DNA of 64,000 nt, from positions 1-64,000 of the forward strand of contig NZ_SWJZ01000021.1 of assembly GCF_005144475.1 (NCBI RefSeq), written 5' to 3'. Positions within the stretch are counted from its first letter, which is position 1, and each line of letters opens with the position of its first letter. Both the position numbers and the translations under genes were made by a program. Below, piece by piece: positions 18,276 to 27,824 of this stretch. Below the pieces are notes generated by a model. The model searched no databases. It was not told where the DNA came from and was given only the letters and a program-made list of their open reading frames with translations. This DNA is from Rhodobacter capsulatus (GTDB lineage Bacteria; Pseudomonadota; Alphaproteobacteria; Rhodobacterales; Rhodobacteraceae).

Positions 18276-18569
18276 TCTGTCCCCGCCACAGAAAAGCAGC
18301 CTGCAACCTGTGGGAAAACCGAGGCCAAGTCCACCCCGCAGGCGGTTTCGCCCGGGCTTTCCCCGCCTCGGCGGCGCGACAGATGCAAACCGGCCACAGC
18401 GGTCGGCTCTGGCAAGAAATTGCCGACAGGTCCGGTTTTCCCTACCCGTGAAAAAATGACAATTTGAAACACGATTCGCTTCGTGCCATAACATTGCCAC
18501 GGAATCCGGGTAAGCACGGATCAAGCCGCAAACTTCAGACGGCACAGACCGAGGGACAGGCGAACCGAT

Positions 18570-19130
18570 ATGAGCACGATCACGACTTCTCGTCGCGGGC
18601 TTCTTGCGGCCTTTGCAGCCACGCTTGTGGTAGCCGCCCCGAAAGCCTCCAACGCCTTCAGCTTTCTGCGTGGCGCGGGCGATATCCGTCGGATCCACAT
18701 GTATTCCGGCCGCACCGGCGAAAGTCTTGACACGATCTACTGGATCGAGGGCGAGTATATCCCCGAGGCGCTGAAGGAAATCACCCGGTTCATGCGCGAC
18801 TGGCGCACCAATGACGTGAAGACGATCGATCCGCGCACCGTCGATATTGCCGCCGCCTCGCATCGTCTGCTCGAGACGTCGGAACCCTTCATGCTGCTGT
18901 CGGGCTACCGCTCGCCCGCGACCAATGCGATGCTGCGCTCGCGCTCGGGCGGGGTGGCGCGCAATTCGCTGCACATGCGCGGGATGGCGGCGGATCTGCG
19001 GCTGAAATCGCGCTCGGTCGGTCAGGTCTATTCCGCCGCCCTGTCCTGTCGGGCGGGGGGCGTTGGCAAATATGCGCGCTCCGATTTCGTGCACATGGAT
19101 TGCGGCGATGTCCGCAGCTGGCAGGGCTGA
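18570..19130 (+). CDS. YcbK-like DUF882 exported peptidase-fold protein
   Basis: The 186-residue product starts with a twin-arginine signal (TSRRGLLAAFAAT), so export by Tat is likely. The mature part is a DUF882/peptidase M15A domain, with zinc-ligand patterns SGYRSPATNAML, SLHMRGMAADL and DFVHMDCG. These resemble MepK, which cuts 3-3 cross-links in peptidoglycan. The divergent neighbour makes such cross-links, so the pair probably synthesises and removes them. The 294 bases between the two genes hold the promoters, and no distinct operator was found there. A strong terminator follows. Confidence 0.9.
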   Translation: MSTITTSRRGLLAAFAATLVVAAPKASNAFSFLRGAGDIRRIHMYSGRTGESLDTIYWIEGEYIPEALKEITRFMRDWRTNDVKTIDPRTVDIAAASHRLLETSEPFMLLSGYRSPATNAMLRSRSGGVARNSLHMRGMAADLRLKSRSVGQVYSAALSCRAGGVGKYARSDFVHMDCGDVRSWQG

Positions 19131-19167
19131 GCCCGCCTTTCCAGCCTGAGGAAAACTTTCCGGAGAA

Positions 19168-19191
19168 AGCGTCGCCCAGCGGCGCTTTTTT
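19168..19191 (+). terminator. Rho-independent terminator of the DUF882 gene
   Basis: Eight-pair stem AGCGTCGC/GCGGCGCT with a CCA loop and six T, starting 38 bases after the stop codon. Confidence 0.85.
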
Positions 19192-19294
19192 GTTGTGCGC
19201 CAATCTGTTGAGCGGCTTTCACGGCGGGGGACAACTCTGCGTAAAAACGCATTCCGCATGTCTGTTTTGAGGAGAGTTTGGGGGAGAGATTTGG

Positions 19295-19368
19295 CGCACC
19301 CGACAGGATTCGAACCTGTGACCCCTGCCTTCGGAGGGCAGTACTCTATCCAGCTGAGCTACGGGTGC
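19295..19368 (-). tRNA. tRNA-Arg (CCG)
   Basis: Cloverleaf with acceptor GCACCCG/CGGGTGC, D arm containing AGCTCAGCTGGA, anticodon stem CTGCC/GGCAG with loop CTCCGAA (anticodon CCG), and T arm CAGGTTCGAATCCTG. CCA is not encoded. It lies just downstream of sufS on the same strand. Confidence 0.96.
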
Positions 19369-19441
19369 CGCGTGACGGGTTCATACTCGAAAGCCTTCCG
19401 GGCTGCAACCGCTTTGACCGGAATTTCTTGCGCCGATTTGC

Positions 19442-20662
19442 TCAGGCCAGAAGCTCGTGGCAAAGTTCCAGCGCCGAGACCAGCGCATCGACGTCCTCGG
19501 TCGTGTTGTAAAGCCCAAACGAGGCCCGCGCCGTGGCACTCAGCCCCAGATGCGCCATCAAGGGCATCGCGCAATGCGTCCCGGCCCGCACCGCCACGCC
19601 GCGCTTGTCGAGAATCGTCGAGATGTCATGGGCATGCGCCGGACCATCAAGGGTCATCGAAAAGATCGCCCCCTTGTGCGGCGCGTTGCCCTGAATATGC
19701 AGCCAGTTCAGGCCCTTGAACTTCGCTTCCGCATAGGCGCGCAGATGCGCCTCATGCGCGGCGACATTCTGCATGCCGAGACTCATCAGATAGTCGAGCG
19801 CCACCCCAAGGCCGACCTGTTGCACGATCCCGGGCGTGCCCGCCTCGAATTTCATCGGCGGCGTGTTGTAGGTGACGGCATCGCGGGTGACGGTGGCGAT
19901 CATGTCGCCGCCGCCCAGAAACGGCCGCATCTCCGCCATCCGCTCGCGCCTGATGTAGATCGCCCCCGAGCCGCTCGGCCCATAGAGCTTGTGCCCGGTG
20001 ATGGCGTAGAAATCGCAGCCCAGATCGGCGACATCGACCGGCGCATGCACCGCGCCCTGCGAGCCGTCGACCAGCACCGGCACGCCCCTTTCGCGCGCCC
20101 CCGCGCAGATCGTCTTCACGTCGACTGCCGTGCCCAGCACGTTCGACATCTGGGTGATCGCCACCAGCTTCGTGCGCGGCCCGATCGCTTCCAGCACCTT
20201 TTCCGCGGGCAGGCTGCCGTCGGGCTCGATCTCGACCCATTTCAGCACCACACCCTGCCGCTCGCGCAGGAAATGCCAGGGCACGATATTGGCGTGATGC
20301 TCCATGATCGACAGCACGATCTCGTCGCCCGGCTGGAGCCGCGGCGCGGCCCAGGCGTAGGAGACAAGGTTGATCCCCTCGGTCGAGCCGGTGGTGAAGA
20401 CGATCTCTTCCTCGGACGGCGCGCCCAGAAAGCGGGCGACAATGCCGCGCACGGCTTCGTAACGTTCGGTCGAAATATTCGAAAGGGTGTGCAAGCCCCT
20501 GTGAACGTTGGCATAATCCTGCGTGTACATCTGCGTCATCGCCTCGATCACGCAGGCGGGCTTCTGTGCCGAGGCACCATTGTCGAGATAGACAAGCGGC
20601 CTGCCGTTCACCTGCCGCGACAGGATCGGGAAATCGGCGCGGATCCGTGCGACATCGTACAT
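19442..20662 (-). CDS. sufS: Cysteine desulfurase SufS
   Basis: This PLP enzyme takes sulfur from cysteine for Fe-S cluster assembly. The 406-residue product has the PLP lysine in [14 protein letters not shown] and the persulfide cysteine in [10 protein letters not shown], a type II (SufS/CsdA) active-site loop. It is the last gene of the iscR-suf operon, after two Yip1-like genes. No SufE or SufU partner is visible in the window. Confidence 0.95.
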   Translation of the reverse strand: MYDVARIRADFPILSRQVNGRPLVYLDNGASAQKPACVIEAMTQMYTQDYANVHRGLHTLSNISTERYEAVRGIVARFLGAPSEEEIVFTTGSTEGINLVSYAWAAPRLQPGDEIVLSIMEHHANIVPWHFLRERQGVVLKWVEIEPDGSLPAEKVLEAIGPRTKLVAITQMSNVLGTAVDVKTICAGARERGVPVLVDGSQGAVHAPVDVADLGCDFYAITGHKLYGPSGSGAIYIRRERMAEMRPFLGGGDMIATVTRDAVTYNTPPMKFEAGTPGIVQQVGLGVALDYLMSLGMQNVAAHEAHLRAYAEAKFKGLNWLHIQGNAPHKGAIFSMTLDGPAHAHDISTILDKRGVAVRAGTHCAMPLMAHLGLSATARASFGLYNTTEDVDALVSALELCHELLA

Positions 20663-20672
20663 TCTGTCCCTC

Positions 20673-21263
20673 TCAGCTTTCCGTCAAAAGAGCGGGGCTG
20701 AGCCCCGTCGCCAGAAGGCCCGAGCCGATCAGCATCGCCGAGCCGAAGAAAACCACAAGCACCCCCGCCCCGGTCAGCATCAGGTTTTCGAACCCGTGCA
20801 GCGCCGCGGTGAAGAGCGTGATCAGCCACAAAAGCACCCCGAAAAGCGCCAGCGTCATCAGCACGCCGATGATCGGGAAAAGCAGCATCACCGCCGCCTG
20901 CACCAGCTGCGCGCCCACCATGATCGCCTGAATCCAGACCATCAGCGCGAAAGCATCGCCAAACCGGCCCTGACCGCCGAACTGGCGCCCGAAGAAGGCC
21001 ATGGCAAAAGCGGAATACAGCAGCAGGCCGCCCTGAATCGCCGCCATCAGAAAGGGCGACACCGCCGGTCCCAGATCCATGCCGGTGACGAGCGAAAACA
21101 GGATCTCGCTGAGCAGTCCAAGCGCGGCGCCAACCGCGATCACCGCGCCAAAGGCCAGCCAGCGCGCCGCCGGACGATCCAGAAGACGCGTCACCCGGAC
21201 CGACGCCGCGATCGGATCGGTGAAGCTCAGACGCACCAGGTGCAGATACAGCGCAAGGCTCAT
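20673..21263 (-). CDS. Yip1-like integral membrane protein (first of two)
   Basis: The 196-residue product, from the ATG at 21263, has about five membrane segments (for example LAFGAVIAVGAALGLLSEI and LLFPIIGVLMTLALFGVLL), with the general pattern of bacterial YIP1-family proteins. It overlaps the next upstream gene by 4 bases and ends 10 bases before sufS. Its role in the Fe-S operon is unknown, but membership of the operon is clear from the overlaps. Confidence 0.8.
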   Translation of the reverse strand: MSLALYLHLVRLSFTDPIAASVRVTRLLDRPAARWLAFGAVIAVGAALGLLSEILFSLVTGMDLGPAVSPFLMAAIQGGLLLYSAFAMAFFGRQFGGQGRFGDAFALMVWIQAIMVGAQLVQAAVMLLFPIIGVLMTLALFGVLLWLITLFTAALHGFENLMLTGAGVLVVFFGSAMLIGSGLLATGLSPALLTES

Positions 21264-21748
21264 GTCCGGCCCTCGAATTGTGTCACCCGCAGACCGGCGG
21301 CCCAGATCACCGCGAAAACCGCGAAGACGACGGCCGCGACCGCATTCGCCTGCGGCCCAGGCCCGATCATGCCCTGGGTCAGGCCCTGCAGCAGCATCAG
21401 CGGCGAGACCGCGAAGAGCGCCCAAAAGAGCGCGAGCCGGCCGCCGTAGCCATCGCCGCGACCGCGAAACAGCCGGGTGGCCTGGGTGACCAGAAAGGCC
21501 AGCGCATAAAAGAACGGCGTCGTCGCCGCCAGCGCCAGCGCCGTGCCCAGAAACAGGCCCGGCATCGGCACATCCGGGGTCTGGAAATGCTGCCGCGCCA
21601 AAGCGGGCCACTGCGCCACGAACATCAGCAACAGCGCCGAGAACAGAAAGCTGAACAGCCGCGGTTCCGACCGCATCCGCGCCAGATGGTCCCGGATCAC
21701 GACGCGCGGGCGCCGGTAGCTGCGCAGGATGTCTTCGACGGCGGCCAT
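21260..21748 (-). CDS. Yip1-like integral membrane protein (second of two)
   Basis: The 162-residue product has an N-terminal amphipathic region with RSYRRPRVVIRDHLARM and about four membrane segments. The N-terminal pattern is typical of the short Yip1-family proteins of Rhodobacteraceae. It starts 10 bases after sufD and overlaps the following Yip1-like gene. Its function is unknown. Confidence 0.8.
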   Translation of the reverse strand: MAAVEDILRSYRRPRVVIRDHLARMRSEPRLFSFLFSALLLMFVAQWPALARQHFQTPDVPMPGLFLGTALALAATTPFFYALAFLVTQATRLFRGRGDGYGGRLALFWALFAVSPLMLLQGLTQGMIGPGPQANAVAAVVFAVFAVIWAAGLRVTQFEGRT

Positions 21749-21758
21749 GTCTCTTCCC

Positions 21759-23030
21759 TCAGTCCCTGTGTCGCGCCAGCCAGGTTTCCAGCCGCGCGAT
21801 GATTTCGTCCTTCAGCCCCGCATCCTCGATCTCGTCGATGGCATCGGCAAGGAAGGACAGGACCAGCAAGCCCTTGGCCTCGTCCTCGGGGACACCGCGC
21901 GAGCGCAGATAAAAGAGCGCGGTCTCGTCGATCGCCCCGGTGGTCGAGCCATGCGAGCATTTCACGTCATCGGCATAGATCTCGAGTTCGGGCTTGGCAA
22001 GGAACTGGCTGTCGTCATCGAGCAGAAGCGACTGGCTGATCTGATAGCCATCGGTCTTCTGCGCGCCGGGCTTGACCAGGATCTTGCCCTGAAACGTACC
22101 GATCGCGCCGTGTTTCAGCACTTTCTTGAACACCTGACGGCTTTCGCAGCGCAGCCCCGCATGGGTGACGAAGACGGTGTCGTCATGCAGGAAGGCGCCC
22201 GTCGCCCCGTCGCCAAGCGCGGCCCCGGCGACATGAGCCACCGCATCATTGCCGATAATATCGATTACCGCTTCGTTACGGGTCAGCGCGCCGTTCACCG
22301 TCACTGTAAAGCTTTTGAACAGCGCCTTTTCGGCGACCCGGGCAAAGATGTGGGTGACGGCGCGGCGTTCGCTGTCGGGGCCCTGCGCGCGGATGTGATG
22401 GAAGCGCGCCCCCGCACCGACATCGACCTCCATCACCTTGTTGAACCGCGCCCCGGCCGGGCCGGTTTCCAGAAGCGTCAGCTCCGCCCCCGGATCCAGC
22501 TGCACAAGATGATGCAGGATCGGATCGGAAACCTCTGATTTATGGACATAAATCAGGCTGATCGGCTTTGCGGCCGCGGCCGTCACCCGGATCAGCACGC
22601 CATCCGTCGCCTGCGCCGTGTTCAGCGCCGCAAAGGGCCGTTTCACCGGATCCTGCCCCGCAGCCTCCAGCGTGCCGTAAAGCGCTTCGGCCCAGTCCGG
22701 GATCTTGTCGGCAAGCCGGGCGATCTCGACCCCGGACAGCGCCAGATCGTCCGAGGCGGCCGCATCGAAAACGCCATCGACGAAGACGATCTTCAGCCGG
22801 TCCAGCCCGTCGAAAAGCGGGGCCTCGTCCTCCTCGGCCGCTGTCGCCGCTGCAGGGGTGACCCCATTCAGCGCCGCCGGATCGGTCCAGCGCCAGTATT
22901 CGTCGCGCCGACCGGGCAGGCCCATCGCCTCAAGACGCGCCCGCGCCGCCGCCCGCGGACCGGAAAGGCCCGGCCCGGCGGTCAGTCCCGCCAGCCGCGC
23001 CGCAACGATGTCCTCTTTCGTCGCCATCAC
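21759..23030 (-). CDS. sufD: Fe-S cluster assembly scaffold protein SufD
   Basis: SufD forms the SufBC2D complex with SufB and SufC. The 423-residue product has the beta-helix core (about 150-370) and the C-terminal signature KCSHGSTTGAIDETALFYLRSRG in part (CSHGSTTGAID, LFYLRSRG), with the conserved histidine. It overlaps sufC by 4 bases. Confidence 0.95.
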   Translation of the reverse strand: MMATKEDIVAARLAGLTAGPGLSGPRAAARARLEAMGLPGRRDEYWRWTDPAALNGVTPAAATAAEEDEAPLFDGLDRLKIVFVDGVFDAAASDDLALSGVEIARLADKIPDWAEALYGTLEAAGQDPVKRPFAALNTAQATDGVLIRVTAAAAKPISLIYVHKSEVSDPILHHLVQLDPGAELTLLETGPAGARFNKVMEVDVGAGARFHHIRAQGPDSERRAVTHIFARVAEKALFKSFTVTVNGALTRNEAVIDIIGNDAVAHVAGAALGDGATGAFLHDDTVFVTHAGLRCESRQVFKKVLKHGAIGTFQGKILVKPGAQKTDGYQISQSLLLDDDSQFLAKPELEIYADDVKCSHGSTTGAIDETALFYLRSRGVPEDEAKGLLVLSFLADAIDEIEDAGLKDEIIARLETWLARHRD

Positions 23031-23797
23031 TTCGCCTCCGTCAGCCCATGCGCCGCGAGGATCTCGGCATAGCCATTCTTCTCGACTTCCAGCGCCAGAT
23101 CGGGGCCGCCGGTGTGCAGGATGCGGCCATCGGCCATGATATGCACGACATCGGGCTGGATGTGATCCAGAAGCCGCTGATAGTGTGTGATCACAAGGAA
23201 GCTGCGCCCTTCCGACCGCAGCGCGTTCACGCCTTCGGAGACCAGCCGCATCGCATCGACATCAAGACCCGAGTCGGTCTCGTCCAGGATGCACATCTTC
23301 GGCTCCAGCATCGCCATCTGCAGGATCTCGTTGCGCTTCTTTTCCCCGCCCGAGAAACCGACATTGACCGGACGCTTCAGCATCTCGGCGTCGATCTTCA
23401 GCGATTTCGCCTTGTCGCGCACCAGTTTGAGGAACTCGCCCGCCGAGAGTTCGTCATCGCCCCGCGCCTTGCGCTGCGCATTCAGCGCCGTGCGCAGGAA
23501 GGTCATGTTGCCCACCCCCGGGATCTCGACCGGGTATTGGAAGGCCAGGAACAGACCCGCCGCCGCCCGCGCCTCGGGCTCCATGTCCAGAAGCTCCTGC
23601 CCCTGCAGCTTCGCAGAGCCCTCGGTGACGGTATAGCCCGGACGGCCCGCCAGCACATAGCTCATGGTCGATTTTCCGGAGCCGTTCGGCCCCATGATCG
23701 CATGCACCTTGCCCGTCTCGACCGTCAGGTTCATCCCCTTCAGAATGACCTTTTCGCCTTCTTCAAGTTTGACGTGCAGATTGTTGATTTCAAGCAT
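23027..23797 (-). CDS. sufC: Fe-S cluster assembly ATPase SufC
   Basis: This ABC-type ATPase drives the SufBCD scaffold. The 256-residue product has Walker A GPNGSGKST, the signature NVGFSGGEKKR, Walker B MCILDETDSGLD, and the switch histidine in VITHYQRLL. It lies 30 bases after the methyltransferase-like gene and overlaps sufD. Confidence 0.97.
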   Translation of the reverse strand: MLEINNLHVKLEEGEKVILKGMNLTVETGKVHAIMGPNGSGKSTMSYVLAGRPGYTVTEGSAKLQGQELLDMEPEARAAAGLFLAFQYPVEIPGVGNMTFLRTALNAQRKARGDDELSAGEFLKLVRDKAKSLKIDAEMLKRPVNVGFSGGEKKRNEILQMAMLEPKMCILDETDSGLDVDAMRLVSEGVNALRSEGRSFLVITHYQRLLDHIQPDVVHIMADGRILHTGGPDLALEVEKNGYAEILAAHGLTEAK

Positions 23798-23827
23798 TTT
23801 TTCGTCCTTGCGATCAGCGGCGCCGGG

Positions 23828-24430
23828 TCAGTTCGGGCGCAAGTATGTGGAAAGGATCAGGCCAAGTTTCTCGGCCGGAATGGCGGTGGGGGTCAGATGG
23901 AACTCGGCCATGCGCCCGATCCTGCGGACCGGCGGGCAGAAGCTTTCCATCAGGTGATAGCCGGGACGCAGCGTATAATCGTCCCACAGCACCGTCACGG
24001 GCCGGGTGATCCGGAACAGCGTGGTCAGGAAACAGGCGGCGCGGAAACGGCCGTCGATCAGCACCAGATCCGGGTGCACAAAATCGGGCCGGTCCCAGAC
24101 CCCGATCGGATAGGAAGGCCATTGCCGGAAGGCGGCCGTATCCTTCGGCGCGCCCCATTCCTTGGTCGGCCCGACATCGCCGTGATGCAGCACCAGCCGC
24201 GCTTTCGGCGGGTTGGCGTCAAACCAGCTGCGCATCATCGCCAGCCAGTCGGCGTCGCTTTCGACCGAAAACACCACCTTGCCGGGCATCTCGGCCGCCA
24301 GCGCCGTCGATCCGCCCGAGCCATATTCCAGGATCACCCCGGCCGCGGCATAGGCCGCCCCCAAAGCCTCGGCCTCGGCCTCGGGCAGGGTCAGTTTCGG
24401 CCGTTCGATCCGGGGGCGCATCGCCGCCAC
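23828..24430 (-). CDS. Methyltransferase-like protein inside the suf operon
   Basis: The 200-residue product has a Rossmann-like N-terminal half with ILEYGSGGSTALAAE, which resembles motif I of class I SAM-dependent methyltransferases, and FSVESDADWL, which resembles motif II. A second motif, DLVLIDGRFRAACF, follows. Its start lies one base after the sufB stop, and sufC follows 30 bases on. The substrate is unknown. It is odd between sufB and sufC, where E. coli has nothing. Confidence 0.8.
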   Translation of the reverse strand: MAAMRPRIERPKLTLPEAEAEALGAAYAAAGVILEYGSGGSTALAAEMPGKVVFSVESDADWLAMMRSWFDANPPKARLVLHHGDVGPTKEWGAPKDTAAFRQWPSYPIGVWDRPDFVHPDLVLIDGRFRAACFLTTLFRITRPVTVLWDDYTLRPGYHLMESFCPPVRRIGRMAEFHLTPTAIPAEKLGLILSTYLRPN

Positions 24431-24431
24431 C

Positions 24432-25946
24432 TCAGCCCACCGAGCCTTCTAGGCTGATCGCGACCAGGCTTTGCGCCTCCATCGCGAATTCCATCGGCAG
24501 CGCCCGCAACACCTCGCGGCAGAAGCCGTTCACGACCAGCGCCACCGCCTCTTCCTCGCCGACGCCGCGGGCGCGGCAATAAAACAGCTGATCGTCATCG
24601 ACCTTGGAGGTCGTCGCCTCGTGCTCGACCCGGGACGAGTTGTTCTTCACCTCGATATAGGGCACGGTATGGGCGCCGCATTTGTCGCCGATCAGCAGGC
24701 TGTCGCATTGCGTGTAATTGCGCGAATTCTTCGCCCGCGGATGCATGCTGACCAGCCCGCGATAGGTGTTCTGCGCCTGCCCCGCCGAAATCCCCTTCGA
24801 GACGATGCGGCTTCGGGTGTTCTTGCCCAGATGCACCATCTTCGTGCCGGTATCGGCCTGCTGGTAGTTGTTGGCGATGGCGATCGAATAGAACTCGCCC
24901 TGGCTCTCGTCGCCGCGCAGGATGCAGGACGGGTATTTCCAGGTGATCGCCGAGCCGGTTTCGACCTGCGTCCACATCACCTTCGCCCGCGCACCGCGGC
25001 AATCGGCGCGTTTGGTGACGAAGTTGTAGATGCCGCCCTTGCCCTCCTCGTCGCCCGGGAACCAGTTCTGCACCGTGGAATATTTCACCTCTGCATCTTC
25101 CAGGATGACGATTTCCACAACGGCCGCATGGAGTTGCGCGGTGTCGCGTTTCGGCGCCGTGCAGCCCTCAAGGTAGCTCACATAGGCGCCCTTGTCGCAG
25201 ATGATCAGCGTGCGTTCGAACTGCCCGGTGTTTTCCGCGTTGATCCGGAAATAGGTCGACAGCTCCATCGGGCAGCGCGTCCCCGGCGGCACATAGACGA
25301 AAGACCCGTCCGAGAAGACCGCGCAATTCAGCGTGGCAAAGAAGTTGTCGGTCTGCGGCACGACGGTGCCCAGATACTGCTTCACCAGCTCGGGGTGCTC
25401 CTTGATCGCCTCCGAGATCGAACAGAAGATCACCCCGGCCTCGGCCAGTTTCTCCTTGAAGGTGGTGCCGACGGACACCGAATCGAACACCGCATCCACC
25501 GCCACTTGCCGGTTCGACAGATCGATGTTTTCGGCCCCCTCGACCCCCGCAAGGATCAGCTGCTCCTTCAGCGGAATGCCGAGTTTCTCATAGGTGGCCA
25601 AAAGCTTCGGATCGACCTCGTCGAGCGATTTCGGCTTTTCCACCATGCTTTTCGGCCGGGCGTAATAATAAAGATCCTGATAATCGATCTCGGGCAGCTT
25701 CAACAGCGCCCAGTCCGGCATCTCCATTTCGACCCAGCGCCGATAGGCCTCCAGCCGCCAGTCCAGCATCCAGTCCGGCTCGTCGTTCTTCGCCGAAATC
25801 AGCCGCACGATGTCTTCGGAAATGCCCTTCGGCGCATATTCCATCTCGATCTCGGTCTCCCACCCGTATTTGTAGGAGCCCATGTTCTGCACCGTCTCGA
25901 CCGTCTCGCGGTCCACGCCTTCGCGGATATCCTGGTCCTGCGTCAT
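24432..25946 (-). CDS. sufB: Fe-S cluster assembly scaffold protein SufB
   Basis: SufB is the scaffold subunit that receives sulfur and builds the cluster. The 504-residue product starts at [17 protein letters not shown], preceded by AAGGGGAAAAGACG; a longer frame upstream is not coding. The conserved features [17 protein letters not shown] and [19 protein letters not shown] are present. It begins 19 bases after the NifS-like gene. Confidence 0.96.
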   Translation of the reverse strand: MTQDQDIREGVDRETVETVQNMGSYKYGWETEIEMEYAPKGISEDIVRLISAKNDEPDWMLDWRLEAYRRWVEMEMPDWALLKLPEIDYQDLYYYARPKSMVEKPKSLDEVDPKLLATYEKLGIPLKEQLILAGVEGAENIDLSNRQVAVDAVFDSVSVGTTFKEKLAEAGVIFCSISEAIKEHPELVKQYLGTVVPQTDNFFATLNCAVFSDGSFVYVPPGTRCPMELSTYFRINAENTGQFERTLIICDKGAYVSYLEGCTAPKRDTAQLHAAVVEIVILEDAEVKYSTVQNWFPGDEEGKGGIYNFVTKRADCRGARAKVMWTQVETGSAITWKYPSCILRGDESQGEFYSIAIANNYQQADTGTKMVHLGKNTRSRIVSKGISAGQAQNTYRGLVSMHPRAKNSRNYTQCDSLLIGDKCGAHTVPYIEVKNNSSRVEHEATTSKVDDDQLFYCRARGVGEEEAVALVVNGFCREVLRALPMEFAMEAQSLVAISLEGSVG

Positions 25947-25965
25947 CGTCTTTTCCCCTTCCGCG

Positions 25966-27033
25966 TCAGCGCCTTGCGCGGTGCTTTTCATATGCCGCCC
26001 GCCATGTGTCGGCAAAGCGCAAGATCTCGTCCCGTCCGATCCCCGGACCCAGCGACACCCGGATCGCGGACCCCGCCTGCTCGTCGGACCAGCCCATCGC
26101 GCGCAGAACCTTGCTCGCACGGACCTTGCCCGAGGAACAGGCCGAGCCCGCCGACACCGCATGGCCCGCAAGGTCCATGCGCATCACCTGAGTCTCGCCT
26201 TTCCAGCCCGGAGCGATCACCGAAAGCGTGTTGGGCAGGACCTGTGGCCGCCCAGCCGTTTCCCCTTCCGGCGTCTCCCATCCCGGAAAATAGACTTCTT
26301 TCGTCGGGAATTCCAGTGCCTCTTTTAGAATATCTCTAACTTCAGCAACTTCCGCCCACACGCCCCGTGCCAAGTCCGCCGCCGCCGCCTCGGCCGCGGC
26401 GCCGAAACCGGCAATGCCGATAAGGTTTTCCGTGCCCGCGCGCCGTCCCATCTCCTGCCCGCCGCCTTTCAGCAACGACGCAAGCTCCGTGCCACGGCGC
26501 AGCACCAAGGCGCCGATGCCCTTCGGCCCGCCCAGTTTATGGGCGGAAATGAAACCGCAGGTGACCCCCAACCAGTTGAAAGCCATGGGCAACTTGCCGA
26601 AAGCCTGGGTCAGGTCCGCCGCCCAGAGCCCCGCGGGCAGATCCTGAATCACCCCGGTTTCGGAATTGGCCAGCTGCAGCGTCGCGCGGCCCGGATCGGC
26701 CACCGCCACCCGCCCGAAGCCATCGACCGGCAGCGCATCGGCACACCAGGCAGCCACCGCATCATGCTCGATCGCCGCCGCCGCACAGCCCCGCCCCGAA
26801 AGCGCCAAAGCCGCCGCCTCGGTCGCGCCCGAGGTGAAGACGATATCCGCCCCCTCCGCCCCCAGCGCCGCCGCCACCTGCGCGCGCGCCTTTTCCATCA
26901 AGGCCTTGGCCGCGCGGCCCTCGGCATGGACTGAAGACGGATTGCCCCCGACCTCCATCGCCGCAATCATCGCCGCCTTCGCCTCGGGGCGCAGCGGCGT
27001 CGTCGCGTTCCAGTCGAGATAAAGCCGTGTCAT
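25966..27033 (-). CDS. NifS/IscS-like cysteine desulfurase (class V aminotransferase)
   Basis: The product has 355 residues from the ATG at 27033. PLP-binding motifs are visible: [20 protein letters not shown], and the lysine in [12 protein letters not shown]. The loop [21 protein letters not shown] in part (SACSSGKV) is the IscS-type active-site cysteine. It is shorter than E. coli IscS (404). It lies second in the operon, after iscR, so the cell has two cysteine desulfurases in one operon. Confidence 0.9.
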   Translation of the reverse strand: MTRLYLDWNATTPLRPEAKAAMIAAMEVGGNPSSVHAEGRAAKALMEKARAQVAAALGAEGADIVFTSGATEAAALALSGRGCAAAAIEHDAVAAWCADALPVDGFGRVAVADPGRATLQLANSETGVIQDLPAGLWAADLTQAFGKLPMAFNWLGVTCGFISAHKLGGPKGIGALVLRRGTELASLLKGGGQEMGRRAGTENLIGIAGFGAAAEAAAADLARGVWAEVAEVRDILKEALEFPTKEVYFPGWETPEGETAGRPQVLPNTLSVIAPGWKGETQVMRMDLAGHAVSAGSACSSGKVRASKVLRAMGWSDEQAGSAIRVSLGPGIGRDEILRFADTWRAAYEKHRARR

Positions 27034-27069
27034 CCAATCCCCGTCGTTGCGCCCGTCTTCCAAAGAAAG

Positions 27070-27126
27070 GGGCGTATTTTGACCAAGAAGACGCCGATCC
27101 CGTTTCTTCTTGGCTCAAATACGCCC
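27070..27126. repeat. Palindromic element, variant of a dispersed family
   Basis: Two 21-base arms (27070-27090 and 27106-27126) pair at 18 positions, with a 15-base loop. The core TATTTTGACCAAG resembles the arm TATTTGGACCAAG of the palindrome at 34858-34950. It lies between iscR and the NifS-like gene, so it could act as an intra-operon attenuator or an mRNA processing or stability element. Confidence 0.75.
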
Positions 27127-27153
27127 TTCCCGCGCCCGCATCCGGGACGACGG

Positions 27154-27612
27154 TCAGTCATCCACCACTGAAAACAGGCTTGGCACCGCAGGGCAAGGCT
27201 TCAGACCATTCTTCACCACGTCTTCAAGCGTGGTCTGGTGCAGGAAGACGAAGACCTGCGCCGAAAGGCTTTCCCAAAGCCGGTTCGCCAGCGATTGCGC
27301 GCGCGAGCCGGAAATCCCGCCCGAGGCCCCCGCCCCCACATGCAGCGCCGAGACCGTCTCGTCGACCGCCTCGAACACTTCGGAAATCCGGATTTCGGCG
27401 GGCGTCTTCGCCAGCTTGTAGCCGCCCCCCGGGCCCCGCACCGAGGCCACAAGCCCGGCCCGGCGCAGCCGCACGAAAAGCTGCTCCAGATAGGGCAGCG
27501 AAATATCCTGCCGTTTGGAAATTTCGGCCAGCGAGGTCATCTGCCCCGGCCCGACGGTGGCCAGATCGACCAGCGCGACCATCGCATAGCGCCCCTTCGT
27601 CGAAAGTTTCAT
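27154..27612 (-). CDS. iscR: Rrf2-family regulator IscR, single-cysteine type
   Basis: The 152-residue repressor starts at MKLSTKGRYAM. The winged-helix domain spans about 1-80 (SLPYLEQLFVRLRRAGLV is the recognition region). The cluster-ligand region, which in E. coli IscR holds three cysteines, here reads HVGAGASGGISGSRA and has none. The only cysteine is Cys140. This matches what is known for Rhodobacter IscR, which binds its cluster differently. It is the first gene of the suf operon, which it likely controls. The 212 bases before the divergent hydrolase gene hold both promoters; I cannot place an operator there with confidence. Confidence 0.92.
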   Translation of the reverse strand: MKLSTKGRYAMVALVDLATVGPGQMTSLAEISKRQDISLPYLEQLFVRLRRAGLVASVRGPGGGYKLAKTPAEIRISEVFEAVDETVSALHVGAGASGGISGSRAQSLANRLWESLSAQVFVFLHQTTLEDVVKNGLKPCPAVPSLFSVVDD

Positions 27613-27824
27613 GGTTCCCCCCCCGCCAAAGCCAAGCGGTGCACCGGAAACCCCGCCGAAACTGCGGCGAAGCATTGACGACGCGCCTTGGGCCGCTTAA
27701 CTCGATTGCATCCGAAATCCCGGCATCGTGCCGGGACGTTTTCGTCCTAGGGTCTTGTGGTAAAAGCGTCAAGATTGCGCACCGCCGCAGATCCCCCGAG
27801 AACGCTGCAGACAGGCGAGAGAAC

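Noticed and set aside
14208-18467. A 1419-codon open frame on the plus strand
   Set aside because: It crosses four real minus-strand genes (ketoacyl synthase, ACP, lpxD and transpeptidase), each with clear domains; the product is Arg/His-rich without a pattern.
16635-19259. An 874-codon frame extending the transpeptidase gene upstream
   Set aside because: It overlaps the divergent DUF882 gene. A signal peptide and start at 18275 explain the protein.
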